The notes beneath the pieces were generated by a model that saw only the letters and a program-made list of their open reading frames with translations, ran no database searches and had not been told where the DNA came from. Positions 47,346 to 56,081 of a stretch of 64,000 nt of DNA are shown here, one piece after another; positions within the stretch are counted from its first letter, which is position 1, and every line of letters starts with the position of its first letter. The stretch comes from Vibrio albus (GTDB lineage: Bacteria > Pseudomonadota > Gammaproteobacteria > Enterobacterales > Vibrionaceae), in assembly GCF_003144035.1 (NCBI RefSeq), contig NZ_QFWT01000003.1, positions 62,001-126,000 on the forward strand. The letters run 5' to 3'. The position numbers and the translations under genes were made by a program.

Positions 47346-47978
47346 ATGCTGACAATGACAAAAATTGAAGAGTGGAAAGACAATATCTCTTACCAAAGCA
47401 TTTCATTGGCATTGTTCTGTGGGGTTGCTGCAGGTTTGTTAGCCGCTGTTTATTTCTATACCAAGCCGGTTATCGAACTAAGAGTAGCCGAAGACCAGAA
47501 TGCGCTGTTAACTCAGGTGTTAGCCGGAGAGCCATTTACGAACGATGTCTTTGCTCAGGGACAGGACATCACGCTGGAAGGTCAGGTTTATCAGATCTTT
47601 AGTGTCCAAGGTGAAAATGGAGCTCTGACTCACTACGTCGTTCGTGGTACTGAAGAAGGATATAGTGGTGCAATTCAGTACCTGATCGGTGTTGATACCC
47701 GTGGAGTGATAACAGGGGTTCGTATCCTTAGCCACACGGAAACTCCCGGGTTGGGGGATAAAATTGAGCTGGCAAAAAGTGACTGGGTGCTGAGCTTTGA
47801 TGGTCGTTCTCTGGAAAATACGCCTCTTTGGGCGGTGAAGAAAGACGGTGGGGACTTTGATCAGTTTAGTGGTGCAACCATCACTCCAAGAAGTGTGGTG
47901 AGAGGGATTCATAAGGCTATGCTGGCCCTGAAGCAAGCAAGTGCTGAAGAAGACAAGGAGAGTCGTGATGAGCCATGA
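47346..47978 (+). CDS. rnfG: Rnf complex FMN subunit RnfG
   Basis: A 210-residue protein with one N-terminal membrane helix ([20 protein letters not shown]) and a periplasmic FMN-binding domain. The covalent FMN Thr lies in [12 protein letters not shown] (S/T-G-A-T motif, about residue 178). [11 protein letters not shown] is also typical. It starts 2 bases after rnfD and its end overlaps rnfE by 11 bases. Confidence 0.95.
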   Translation: MLTMTKIEEWKDNISYQSISLALFCGVAAGLLAAVYFYTKPVIELRVAEDQNALLTQVLAGEPFTNDVFAQGQDITLEGQVYQIFSVQGENGALTHYVVRGTEEGYSGAIQYLIGVDTRGVITGVRILSHTETPGLGDKIELAKSDWVLSFDGRSLENTPLWAVKKDGGDFDQFSGATITPRSVVRGIHKAMLALKQASAEEDKESRDEP

Positions 47979-48651
47979 GAATAGTTACAAAAAAATTGTG
48001 AAAGAAGGGTTCTGGGACAACAATATTGTTCTCAGCCAGTGTCTTGCTCTGTGTCCTTTGCTGGCCGTAACCAGTAGCGCAACAAATGGATTAGGGTTGG
48101 GGCTGGCCACAACGGCGGTAATGATGGCTTCGAATGTTCTGACCTCGCTGGGTAAAGGCGTTATCAGTAAAGCGGTTAGGATCCCGGTTAATATTATCAT
48201 TATTGCAACACTGGTAACTCTGATTGATTTTATTCTGAATGCCTGGCTTCACCCTTTGCACAAAGTGTTGGGTCTGTTTATTCCGTTGATTGTTACTAAC
48301 TGTGCCATTTTAGGCCGTGTAGAATCGTTTGCCAGCCGGTCAGCAGTCTTACCTTCATTAGTGGATGGTGTTGCTATGGGGATTGGGTTTACCTGGGTAC
48401 TCACTGTTCTGGGTGGGATCCGGGAAGTGATAGGCAGCGGGACGCTGTTTACTAATGCCAGCCTTCTTTTAGGTGATACTTTCTCTTTTCTGGAAGTGAC
48501 GGTAATTCCTGATTATCGGGGACTCTTGCTGGTTATTCTGCCTCCGGGTGGGTTCCTTATTCTTGGTGCGTGTCTGGGGATAAAGCAGAAAGTAGAGCAG
48601 GTTATCAAACGGAAACAGGAAAGTTCGGCTGATCTGTTAGCCAGGGGGTAA
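47968..48651 (+). CDS. rnfE: Rnf complex membrane subunit RnfE
   Basis: A 227-residue RnfE/NqrD-family membrane protein ([40 protein letters not shown]). The Cys in CPLLAV and TNCAIL should pair with those of RnfA to bind the membrane [2Fe-2S] cluster. ATG 47968 is preferred over GTG 47941 because AAGGAG precedes it and family members begin just before KEGxW. Confidence 0.95.
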   Translation: MSHENSYKKIVKEGFWDNNIVLSQCLALCPLLAVTSSATNGLGLGLATTAVMMASNVLTSLGKGVISKAVRIPVNIIIIATLVTLIDFILNAWLHPLHKVLGLFIPLIVTNCAILGRVESFASRSAVLPSLVDGVAMGIGFTWVLTVLGGIREVIGSGTLFTNASLLLGDTFSFLEVTVIPDYRGLLLVILPPGGFLILGACLGIKQKVEQVIKRKQESSADLLARG

Positions 48652-48653
48652 TA

Positions 48654-48920
48654 ATGAAAGTAAGTGTGGCATATGCGCTTCCAAGTGAGCAGGTATGGTT
48701 ATCAGTGGAAGTGGAAGAAAACTCGACGCTGATGACTGCGATTCACTCTTCTGGAATACTCAATATGTTTCCGGAGATCGAACTGGATACTCAGAAAGTC
48801 GGGGTGTTTGGCAAGATATCTTCTTTAGAAGCAATCCTGAATGAGGGAGACAGAGTTGAAATCTATCGTCCCATTATCTGGCAACCGGATGATGAAGACG
48901 ATGACGAGGATGACGATTAA
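48654..48920 (+). CDS. rnfH: RnfH family protein
   Basis: An 88-residue ubiquitin-like RnfH protein (VSVAYALPSEQVWLSVEVEENSTLMTAIHSSGI ... VGVFGKISSLEAILNEGDRVEIYRPI). Nif-linked rnf operons often end with rnfH, whose role is not settled. The tail is strikingly acidic (PDDEDDDEDDD). It starts 2 bases after rnfE and ends the operon. Confidence 0.93.
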   Translation: MKVSVAYALPSEQVWLSVEVEENSTLMTAIHSSGILNMFPEIELDTQKVGVFGKISSLEAILNEGDRVEIYRPIIWQPDDEDDDEDDD

Positions 48921-48962
48921 TCTATCTTAACGCTTCTGGTTTCAGAAACAGTAAATAATATT

Positions 48963-49019
48963 AAGCAGGTATTGGGCTGGCTTTCATATAAGGAAGACAC
49001 AGGCCGATACCTGCTTTTG
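48963..49019 (+). terminator. Long-stem hairpin after rnfH
   Basis: Ten-base arms AAGCAGGTAT (48963-48972) and ATACCTGCTT (49007-49016), with further pairing inside, end in a short T-rich stretch. Confidence 0.6.
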
Positions 49020-49049
49020 TGATCTAAGTATCAAAACTTATGTCAGAAT

Positions 49050-49065
49050 TGTCACCTTTACGACA
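49050..49065 (+). promoter_or_regulatory. NifA upstream activator site (nifF)
   Basis: TGT-N10-ACA, 63 bases from the -24 GG of the nifF promoter. A near-miss TGT-N10-ACC starts at 49041. Confidence 0.82.
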
Positions 49066-49126
49066 AATTGTTTGTTCTATAAATGACCTTTTACTTCCAC
49101 TCCTTTTAAATCAATAAGTTATGTTT

Positions 49127-49142
49127 AGGTGTGTCTTTTGCA
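49127..49142 (+). promoter_or_regulatory. Sigma54 promoter of nifF
   Basis: AGGTGTGTCTTTTGCA with GG (49128-49129) and GC (49140-49141) 10 bases apart, about 40 bases before nifF. Confidence 0.83.
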
Positions 49143-49182
49143 ATATGGTTAATGAAAAATATTCGATTTCAAGGAGCGAAAG

Positions 49183-49719
49183 ATGTCAAAAGTGGGAATT
49201 TTCTTCGGTACCGATACTGGTAGTACACGTAAGATTGCGAAAATGATTCAAAAGCAACTAGGGGATGATGTCGCGGCTAAGCCTCTGAACATTAACCGCG
49301 TGGACGCGTCCGCATTTGATGAATATGATTATCTTCTTCTGGGTACTCCGACTCTGGGGGAAGGCCAACTGCCGGGAATAGAGTGTGACTGTCAGGCTGA
49401 AAGCTGGGCTGAGTTTGTGCCTAACTTTGATGACATTGACCTGTCTGGTAAGAAAGTCGGCCTGTTTGGTCTGGGTGATCAGGTAAACTACCCTGATGAA
49501 TTTGTCGATGGTTTAGGTGAGCTTTACGATTGTGTGGTTGACTGTGGTGCTGAAGTGGTAGGAAGCTGGCCTACCGATGGTTATGAGTTTAACGAGTCCG
49601 CAGCCGTCGATGGTGACAGTTTTGTGGGTCTGGTTATTGATAAAGACAATCAGGCTAGCCTGAGTGATGAGCGTGTAACTGGCTGGGTTGAGCAGATCAA
49701 ATCTGAGATGGGTCTGTAA
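49183..49719 (+). CDS. nifF: Nitrogenase-linked flavodoxin NifF
   Basis: A 178-residue long-chain flavodoxin. The FMN phosphate loop is FFGTDTGSTRKIAK (about 8-21), and FGLGDQVNYPDEFVDGLGELYD is the second flavin-contact region. In Klebsiella, NifF carries electrons from NifJ to NifH; the adjacent rnf operon and NifA site support the same role here. Acidic overall, cytoplasmic. Monocistronic. Confidence 0.93.
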   Translation: MSKVGIFFGTDTGSTRKIAKMIQKQLGDDVAAKPLNINRVDASAFDEYDYLLLGTPTLGEGQLPGIECDCQAESWAEFVPNFDDIDLSGKKVGLFGLGDQVNYPDEFVDGLGELYDCVVDCGAEVVGSWPTDGYEFNESAAVDGDSFVGLVIDKDNQASLSDERVTGWVEQIKSEMGL

Positions 49720-49752
49720 TCCTAAACGGTATCTCTAGCATTCTCCAGGTAA

Positions 49753-49780
49753 GGAGGTTGCCGTTTAAATGGCAACCTCC
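49753..49780 (+). terminator. Hairpin after nifF
   Basis: Perfect 10-base arms GGAGGTTGCC/GGCAACCTCC around loop GTTTAAAT, 33 bases after nifF. A clear T tract is missing. Confidence 0.65.
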
Positions 49781-49949
49781 CTCATAATCAAAAGTTCTTT
49801 TTTCTGGGTTCTGTTGTTAAGTTAAGAACCATTGATCAAACTCAAATAATCCATCATTTTTTCACGGTCTTTTGAGTATTCAGTCATATTGTTTATCGTT
49901 ATAATCAGGGAAAGATAATGCTAATTACGAATTGTTTTCATTATTAAGT

Positions 49950-49966
49950 GTAATGAGAATCATTGC
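49950..49966. promoter_or_regulatory. Fur-box-like site upstream of feoA
   Basis: GTAATGAGAATCATTGC contains AATGA-GA-ATCATT, a good match to the Fur 19-mer core. It lies about 36 bases before feoA, where bound Fur would block transcription in high iron. Confidence 0.6.
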
Positions 49967-50001
49967 CTTTTTTAATTAGCAATAAGGGTAAGGTAAGTAT
50001 T

Positions 50002-50229
50002 ATGAAGTTGAGTGAGCTAAATAACGGAAACGTGGCTACCGTTTCCGGATTCTCCGGACTGTCAGGAGAGATAAAGAAAAAACTGATGGTAATGGGAGTA
50101 TTACCATCCACTGAAATTGAAGTTGTGAGAAGAGCCCCTATGGGAGACCCGATGCAGATAGTGGTTCGGGGTATGTCTCTGGCGGTTCGTAACAGTATTG
50201 CGTCACAGATCGAAGTGGAGGTGAAATAA
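50002..50229 (+). CDS. feoA: Ferrous iron transport protein A
   Basis: A 75-residue SH3-like FeoA protein (MKLSELNNGNVATVSGFSGLSGEIKKKLMVMGVLPSTEIE is the family pattern in short), which supports FeoB. ATG 50002 has AAGG upstream; the frame remains open to 49963, but that part overlaps the Fur-like site. It shares one base (TAATG) with feoB. Confidence 0.93.
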   Translation: MKLSELNNGNVATVSGFSGLSGEIKKKLMVMGVLPSTEIEVVRRAPMGDPMQIVVRGMSLAVRNSIASQIEVEVK

Positions 50230-52511
50230 TGGCTGCTCAATATAATATTCTAACGGTAGGGAACCCTAACAGCGGTAAAACCACCTTGTTTAATGCACTG
50301 ACTGGTGCAAAACAGCAGGTAGGTAACTGGGCCGGGGTGACCGTCGAAAAGAAAACGGGTCGTTTTACCCTCGCTGGAGATGACTTTCATCTGACCGACT
50401 TACCCGGTATATACTCATTGGATAGTGGCAATGACGCCAATAGTATTGACGAATCAATAGCCTCCAGAGCCGTTCTTACCCATTCTGCTGATTTGATCAT
50501 TAATGTCGTGGATGCCAGCTGCCTTGAACGTAGCCTGTACACTACCCTTCAGTTGCGCGAGCTGGGGCGTCCGATGGTTGTCATTCTGAATAAGATGGAT
50601 GTACTGCGTCGGGAAAGGCAGGTACTGGATATTGCTTATCTGGAAAAAGCCCTGGGCTGTCCGGTGATGAGTGTGTCAGCCACGAATGCGCAGGATGTTT
50701 CAAAGCTAAAACAAAAATTGCATAAAGCGGTGGTTCAGGGCGTTGCGCTGAATGAAGTTTCCCTTGATTACGGTAAATCTCTGGAGTCAGCTATCCGTTC
50801 TCTGTCTGGTATCTGGGACAGTGCTAAGGTTGATGAGCGCGCTTTGGCTATCCGCGCATTAGAGCGTGATGTTTTGGTGCTGAATGCACTATCAGAAACG
50901 GATAGAAATACGGTTAACAATGCGGTAGCCGCTATCGATCTGGATATTGACCTACAGGTTGCTGATACTAAGTACACGTATATTCATAATCTGCTGAAAA
51001 AAGTACGTAAAACAGAAGGTAAGTTAAGCCGAAGCTTTACTGAAAAAGCCGACAAGGTGTTGCTGAACAAATGGCTTGGTGTACCGTTCTTTTTCATTGT
51101 TATGTACCTGATGTTTATGTTCTCAATAAATATCGGTAGTTCTTTTATCGACTTCTTTGATATCGGTGTGGGCGCTCTGCTGGTGGACGGTGGTCATTAT
51201 CTGCTGGATGATATTCTGCCGGTGTGGCTGGTCACTCTGTTAGCGGACGGTGTCGGTGGCGGTATTCAGACCGTAGCGACTTTCGTTCCGGTTATTGCTG
51301 CGCTGTACTTGTTCTTGGCTATGCTGGAAAGTTCCGGCTACATGGCCCGGGCCGCTTTTGTTCTGGACAAAGTGATGCAGAAAATTGGCCTGCCGGGTAA
51401 AGCTTTTGTTCCTCTCGTTTTAGGGTTCGGCTGTAACGTACCATCTATTATGGCAACCCGGACACTGGATCAGGAGCGCGAGCGTAAACTCGCAGCGGCG
51501 ATGGTACCATTCATGTCTTGTGGCGCTCGCCTGCCGGTATACGCGCTGTTTGCAGCAGCGTTTTTCCCGAATAATGGCCAAAATGTCGTGTTTGCCCTAT
51601 ATCTGCTGGGAATTGTGGCGGCAGTAGCGACCGGGCTGTTGCTGAAGAATACGCTGTATCCGGGCCGTAGCGATGCTTTCTTGATGGAAATGCCGGATTA
51701 CGAAATTCCGACTATGCAGAATGTGTTGATCAAAACCTGGCAGAAATTGAAGCGCTTTGTTCTGGGAGCGGGAAAAACCATTGTGATGGTGGTGACTCTC
51801 TTAAGTTTCTTTAACTCCTTAGGAATGGACGGGTCTTTTGGTAACGAAGACAGCAAAAATTCAGTGCTGTCCCGGGCGGCTCAGGTCGTGACACCGGTAT
51901 TCGCACCGATTGGCGTAGAAAAAGACAACTGGCCGGCAACCGTAGGTATTATCACGGGTGTGTTTGCTAAAGAGGCGGTCGTCGGGACTCTGAATAGCTT
52001 ATACGCGACATCAGAAGGTGCAGCGGATGCGGCAGAGTATGACCTGTTCGGTAGCCTGGAAGAAGCTGTGATGACGATTCCTGAAAACTTGTTGGGCTTA
52101 AGCTTTACCGATCCGCTGGGTATTGAAGTCGGTGACTTGTCTGATGAGTCAGTCGTAGCGGAAGAGCAGCAAGTGGATGCGACTATCTTTGGTAATCTGA
52201 AACAGAAATTCGTATCAGCGAATGCGGCCTTTGCTTATCTGATTTTTATCCTGCTTTATACGCCCTGTGTTGCAGCGATGGGGGCATACGTAAAGGACTT
52301 TGGTGATAAGTTTGCGGCGTTTATTGCAAGCTATACTATGTTGCTGGCTTATACCGGAGCTGCTTTTTATCATAACCTGACGCACTTTGGTATGCATCCG
52401 GTTACCAGCTCTGTGTGGATAACTGTCGTACTGGGTATCTGGGGGGGGACGTATTTGTGCCTGAAAAAACAGGGGCAGAAGAAACCGCAGGGAGAAATGG
52501 TGTCGTTATGA
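50229..52511 (+). CDS. feoB: Ferrous iron transporter FeoB
   Basis: A 760-residue Fe2+ importer: an N-terminal G-protein domain (G1 GNPNSGKTTLFNALTG, G3 DLPGIYSL, G4 NKMD), then a polytopic membrane domain with two Gate-type repeats (LGFGCNVPSIMATRTLDQERERK; KTIVMVVTLLSFFNSLG). The high iron demand of nitrogenase and the position next to nifF are suggestive, but feoABC is widespread in vibrios. Normal length and intact. Confidence 0.97.
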   Translation: MAAQYNILTVGNPNSGKTTLFNALTGAKQQVGNWAGVTVEKKTGRFTLAGDDFHLTDLPGIYSLDSGNDANSIDESIASRAVLTHSADLIINVVDASCLERSLYTTLQLRELGRPMVVILNKMDVLRRERQVLDIAYLEKALGCPVMSVSATNAQDVSKLKQKLHKAVVQGVALNEVSLDYGKSLESAIRSLSGIWDSAKVDERALAIRALERDVLVLNALSETDRNTVNNAVAAIDLDIDLQVADTKYTYIHNLLKKVRKTEGKLSRSFTEKADKVLLNKWLGVPFFFIVMYLMFMFSINIGSSFIDFFDIGVGALLVDGGHYLLDDILPVWLVTLLADGVGGGIQTVATFVPVIAALYLFLAMLESSGYMARAAFVLDKVMQKIGLPGKAFVPLVLGFGCNVPSIMATRTLDQERERKLAAAMVPFMSCGARLPVYALFAAAFFPNNGQNVVFALYLLGIVAAVATGLLLKNTLYPGRSDAFLMEMPDYEIPTMQNVLIKTWQKLKRFVLGAGKTIVMVVTLLSFFNSLGMDGSFGNEDSKNSVLSRAAQVVTPVFAPIGVEKDNWPATVGIITGVFAKEAVVGTLNSLYATSEGAADAAEYDLFGSLEEAVMTIPENLLGLSFTDPLGIEVGDLSDESVVAEEQQVDATIFGNLKQKFVSANAAFAYLIFILLYTPCVAAMGAYVKDFGDKFAAFIASYTMLLAYTGAAFYHNLTHFGMHPVTSSVWITVVLGIWGGTYLCLKKQGQKKPQGEMVSL

Positions 52512-52738
52512 TCATCTCCGAGCTAAAAAACTATATTCAGCAACACCGAGGTATATCCCGGGATGAACTGGCAAGACATTTTGCTCTGAGTGAAGATGGA
52601 GTCGATGCCATGATGGATATATGGATTCGCAAAGGAAAAATCTCTAAAACGATTGATCTGGATAAACAGCGGAATATCAAAACCGTCCGGTACAGCTGCA
52701 TTGAGCCGGGTGGAATACCATTAACCGTCATTAATTGA
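52508..52738 (+). CDS. feoC: FeoC-like small protein
   Basis: A 76-residue winged-helix FeoC (MIISELKNYIQQHRGISRDELARHF). It overlaps the feoB stop (ATGA). Only one Cys is present, so the four-Cys [Fe-S] loop of Klebsiella FeoC is lacking, as in other vibrios; it probably stabilises FeoB rather than sensing oxygen. The unrelated longer frame from 52415 lies within feoB. Confidence 0.85.
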   Translation: MIISELKNYIQQHRGISRDELARHFALSEDGVDAMMDIWIRKGKISKTIDLDKQRNIKTVRYSCIEPGGIPLTVIN

Positions 52739-52755
52739 CCCGTATCTCATTGGAA

Positions 52756-52788
52756 AAAGCCTGTCAGTTATCTTACTGACAGGCTTTT
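52756..52788 (+). terminator. Rho-independent terminator of feoABC
   Basis: Perfect 13-base arms (52756-52768 and 52775-52787) with a 6-base loop and a run of T. Confidence 0.92.
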
Positions 52789-52965
52789 TTTGTCACATTT
52801 TTAAGATATAGACCATCAAGTTTCATGGTTGTTGAAAAATTATCGTATACAATGATCACGGATTTTGAGCTTGTGAAAAAATATAACGGGTATTATGATT
52901 CGCACCCTGTCAATATATAAGAAAATAAATCACCCCCCCTTTGATTGTGATATCGGTTCTATTTT

Positions 52966-54171
52966 ATGAAATATTCGTATGTCGCCAGACAACCTATTCT
53001 GGATAGAAATAAAAATACAATTGCATATGAATTGTTGTTTCGAGATGGTCCGGAGAATTCTTTTCCTGTTATACAACCAGAGCTGGCAACGAGTCGTTTG
53101 TTGATCGAGCAGTTTCTTACGTATCAGTGTACCTGTCTTAGCGACAAAAAAGGGTTTGTGAATTTCTCTTACGCAAGCATTCTGAATCAAACCCCGCTTT
53201 TATTTCCAAAAGAAAAAATGGTTGTGGAAGTTCTTGAAGACAGTCAGCCAACGGATGATCTTTTACGCGAAATTCGGTCACTAAAATCGCTGGGGTATCA
53301 CATTGCGCTGGATGATTTTATACCATCTGCTGATTGGAACCGTTTTCTTCCTTTTGTTGACATCATTAAATTGGATATCCGGCAGATTTCTATCCCGAAA
53401 GCCGCTCTTTTTATCAAAAAACTGAGGGAGACCAATATTCAGTTTCTTGCCGAGAAAGTAGAAACGTATGAGGAGTTTGATAAGGCCTGTAATGTCGGTT
53501 TTGATTATTTTCAGGGGTACTTTTTTGGTAAGCCAGAGATCATAGAAAAAAGAGCCATTAAGTCTGCCTTCAATACTATTATTGAATTATTTCAACGAAT
53601 CTCTGAAGAAGTTATTGATTTTCATGAAGTTGAGAAACTTGTCGCTTCCGATGTAACGCTTTCTTTTAAGCTATTGCGTTATGTTAATGCTTCTTCCTCT
53701 GTTAAAACTGAAATCAGCTCTTTCCGCCAGGCGCTGGCTTATCTGGGTGAAGACAGAGTCAGAAAGTTTGTCTCTCTTGTTGCTCTCGCGACGGTGAATG
53801 AAGAAAAACCAGAGTCTCTTTATAACCTTTCGATTCAGAGGGCCCGGTTCTGTGAGCTGGTTATGAAAGCGATGGGAAGCACAGAGCACGGTGGCAAGGG
53901 GTTCTTATGTGGTATGTTTTCATTGCTGGATTCGCTACTTGATCAGGATCTGAAAAGTATTACCGAGTCGCTGCCGGTGTGCCGCGATATTCGGTCAGCC
54001 TTAATAAATAATGAGGGGGTTCTGGGGCAGGTGCTGTGTCTGGTTATGGCAATAGAAAAAGCTGACTGGGGTACGGCGATGGCTCTGGAGGAAGCATTAA
54101 ATTTGCCAATAGGTACCGTTTCGGATGCTTATCAGCACTCAATTTGTTGGACAGATGAAGTATTTGGCTAG
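52966..54171 (+). CDS. EAL-HDOD signalling protein
   Basis: A 401-residue soluble protein with an N-terminal EAL-type domain (about 1-200; YVARQPILDRNKNTIAYELLFRDG, ALDDFIPS, IKLDIRQI, AEKVET) and a C-terminal HDOD domain (about 205-390; LFQRIS, VASDVTLSFKLLRYVNAS, FRQALAYLGEDRVRKF). The catalytic E-A-L motif reads ELL and several metal ligands are missing, so it likely does not degrade c-di-GMP. The V. cholerae protein of this type, CdgJ, affects motility and biofilm. Monocistronic. Confidence 0.88.
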   Translation: MKYSYVARQPILDRNKNTIAYELLFRDGPENSFPVIQPELATSRLLIEQFLTYQCTCLSDKKGFVNFSYASILNQTPLLFPKEKMVVEVLEDSQPTDDLLREIRSLKSLGYHIALDDFIPSADWNRFLPFVDIIKLDIRQISIPKAALFIKKLRETNIQFLAEKVETYEEFDKACNVGFDYFQGYFFGKPEIIEKRAIKSAFNTIIELFQRISEEVIDFHEVEKLVASDVTLSFKLLRYVNASSSVKTEISSFRQALAYLGEDRVRKFVSLVALATVNEEKPESLYNLSIQRARFCELVMKAMGSTEHGGKGFLCGMFSLLDSLLDQDLKSITESLPVCRDIRSALINNEGVLGQVLCLVMAIEKADWGTAMALEEALNLPIGTVSDAYQHSICWTDEVFG

Positions 54172-54433
54172 GGCGCAACACGCCCTAGGGTATCACTTTT
54201 GATCAATTCTCCAGGCCGATTCGTGCCACTACAATAAAATCTACGCATACAGTTATTTGGTTGCGCATAAAGAAGTTTGGACAACGTCAAACTTATTTCT
54301 CCAGGAATGTCTATAGTGTTAAACGTATTTTAGATTTTTCTAATTTTAATGCGCTGTAACCAGATACATCAAAAAGCCTCTGCATAAGCGGTCGGAGCTG
54401 CGAGCTAATCCAACCAAAAGGTAGAACATCACT

Positions 54434-56071
54434 ATGCGTACACCACTGAAAGATATGACGTTGCCACCGGATCTTTCCGTTAAGAAGGGCACGGGTCCGG
54501 TAAGAACTCACTTTCCTGTTTATTCCAATTCGATCCCTCCGTGTAATTTTGCCTGTCCGACCGGAAGTAACATCCAGCAATGGCTGTCTCTGGCGAAGGA
54601 GAAGCGTTACGAAGAGGCGTTTCAGGAATTAGTGCTAAATAACCCTCTTCCGGCTGTGCACGGTCGGGTGTGCTACCACCCTTGTGAAAATGCCTGTAAC
54701 CGGACTAACGTCGATCAATCGGTAAGCATCCATGCTGTTGAACGTTTTCTTGGAGATAAAGCGTTAGAGGAAGGCTGGCCGGTTCGCTTCGAGGCGAAAC
54801 CGACAGGTAAGCGTGTTTTGATTGTCGGTGCCGGGCCAAGTGGATTAGCGGCGGCTTATCACCTTAAGCGCAAAGGGCATGATGTCGAAATTCATGAATC
54901 CGCCCCAATGGCGGGGGGAATGATGTTGTTTGGGATACCGGCGTATCGTTTACCCAGAGATGTTCTGAATAAAGAAATCAGACGTATTGAAGAGATGGGG
55001 GTACGCATCGTACTTAATCATACCGTGGAAAATCTGCTGGCTGAAAAGGTCTCTGGCCAGTTTGACGCGGTATTTATCGCTATCGGGGCACATGTGGGCC
55101 GTGGGGCCGATATTCCCAGTGAGGAGCATAACAGTACCTATGAAGCGGTGTCCTATTTGCGCAGTAATGAGATGGGAGAAGCCCCAGAGCTAGGCAGGCG
55201 TGTTGTGGTCTACGGTGGAGGGAATACCGCGATGGATGCTGCAAGAACCGCTCGGCGTAAAGGCTCGGAAGTGACTGTGGTGTACCGGCGTGATCGGGAG
55301 CATATGCCGGCCCATGATTTTGAATGTCAGGAAGCCATGGATGAAGGGGTAAAATTTTTCTGGCTCAGAACCATTAATCAGATTGAGGAAACGACTTTTA
55401 CGCTGGAAAAAATGGAGCTGAACGACGACGGTTACCCGATGCCCTGTGGCGAATATGAATCGGTTGAGGCGGACTCACTGATTTTGGCTCTGGGACAGAA
55501 TATTGATTCGAAGTTAACCCGGAACCTGCCCGGGGTCGAGCATAAGCGGGGCGGCATTTTAACGGTCAGTGATCAGATGATGACCGGTTATACCGGCATA
55601 TTTGCCGGTGGTGACATGGTGCCCAGTGAGAGAACCGTCACTATCGCCGTCGGGCACGGCAAGAAAGCCGCAGCCCATATTGATGCGTATCTGCATGGTC
55701 GGACTTATCACAAGGAGCAAAAACAGCCACTGGTCAGTTACGAGCAGCTCCACCTCTGGTACAAGACTGATGCGGATCAGAAAGAACAGCCGGCAATGGC
55801 TCCTGAGATACGATCCGCGAATTTTGATGAAGTCGTCGGAGGATTAACGGAAGAAGAAGCCTTCTATGAAACCCAGCGTTGTTACTCCTGCGGTAACTGC
55901 TTTGAATGTGACGGTTGCTATGGTGCCTGCCCTAATGGAGCCATCATGAAATTAGGTAAAGGCAAGGGGTATCAGATTGATTATGACAAGTGTACCGGTT
56001 GCAGTGCCTGCTATGCCCAGTGTCCTTGCCATGCGATTGAAATAGTCGATGCGGAAGCGAACCCATACTAA
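54434..56071 (+). CDS. GltD-like NAD(P)-dependent flavoprotein with two C-terminal [4Fe-4S] clusters
   Basis: A 545-residue cytoplasmic oxidoreductase. The N-terminal domain has the GltD-type Cys pattern (PPCNFACPTGSNIQ; GRVCYHPCENACNRT). The FAD fold is VLIVGAGPSGLAAAYHL and the NAD(P) fold VVVYGGGNTAMDAARTARRKG. A C-terminal ferredoxin domain (CYSCGNCFECDGCYGACPNGA; CTGCSACYAQCPCHAI) is added. It lies immediately before nifJ (10 bases to the nifJ start), so it may move electrons between NAD(P)H and ferredoxin, linked to pyruvate oxidation. I found no sigma54 promoter upstream. Confidence 0.85.
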   Translation: MRTPLKDMTLPPDLSVKKGTGPVRTHFPVYSNSIPPCNFACPTGSNIQQWLSLAKEKRYEEAFQELVLNNPLPAVHGRVCYHPCENACNRTNVDQSVSIHAVERFLGDKALEEGWPVRFEAKPTGKRVLIVGAGPSGLAAAYHLKRKGHDVEIHESAPMAGGMMLFGIPAYRLPRDVLNKEIRRIEEMGVRIVLNHTVENLLAEKVSGQFDAVFIAIGAHVGRGADIPSEEHNSTYEAVSYLRSNEMGEAPELGRRVVVYGGGNTAMDAARTARRKGSEVTVVYRRDREHMPAHDFECQEAMDEGVKFFWLRTINQIEETTFTLEKMELNDDGYPMPCGEYESVEADSLILALGQNIDSKLTRNLPGVEHKRGGILTVSDQMMTGYTGIFAGGDMVPSERTVTIAVGHGKKAAAHIDAYLHGRTYHKEQKQPLVSYEQLHLWYKTDADQKEQPAMAPEIRSANFDEVVGGLTEEEAFYETQRCYSCGNCFECDGCYGACPNGAIMKLGKGKGYQIDYDKCTGCSACYAQCPCHAIEIVDAEANPY

Positions 56072-56081
56072 GGAGTGGATG

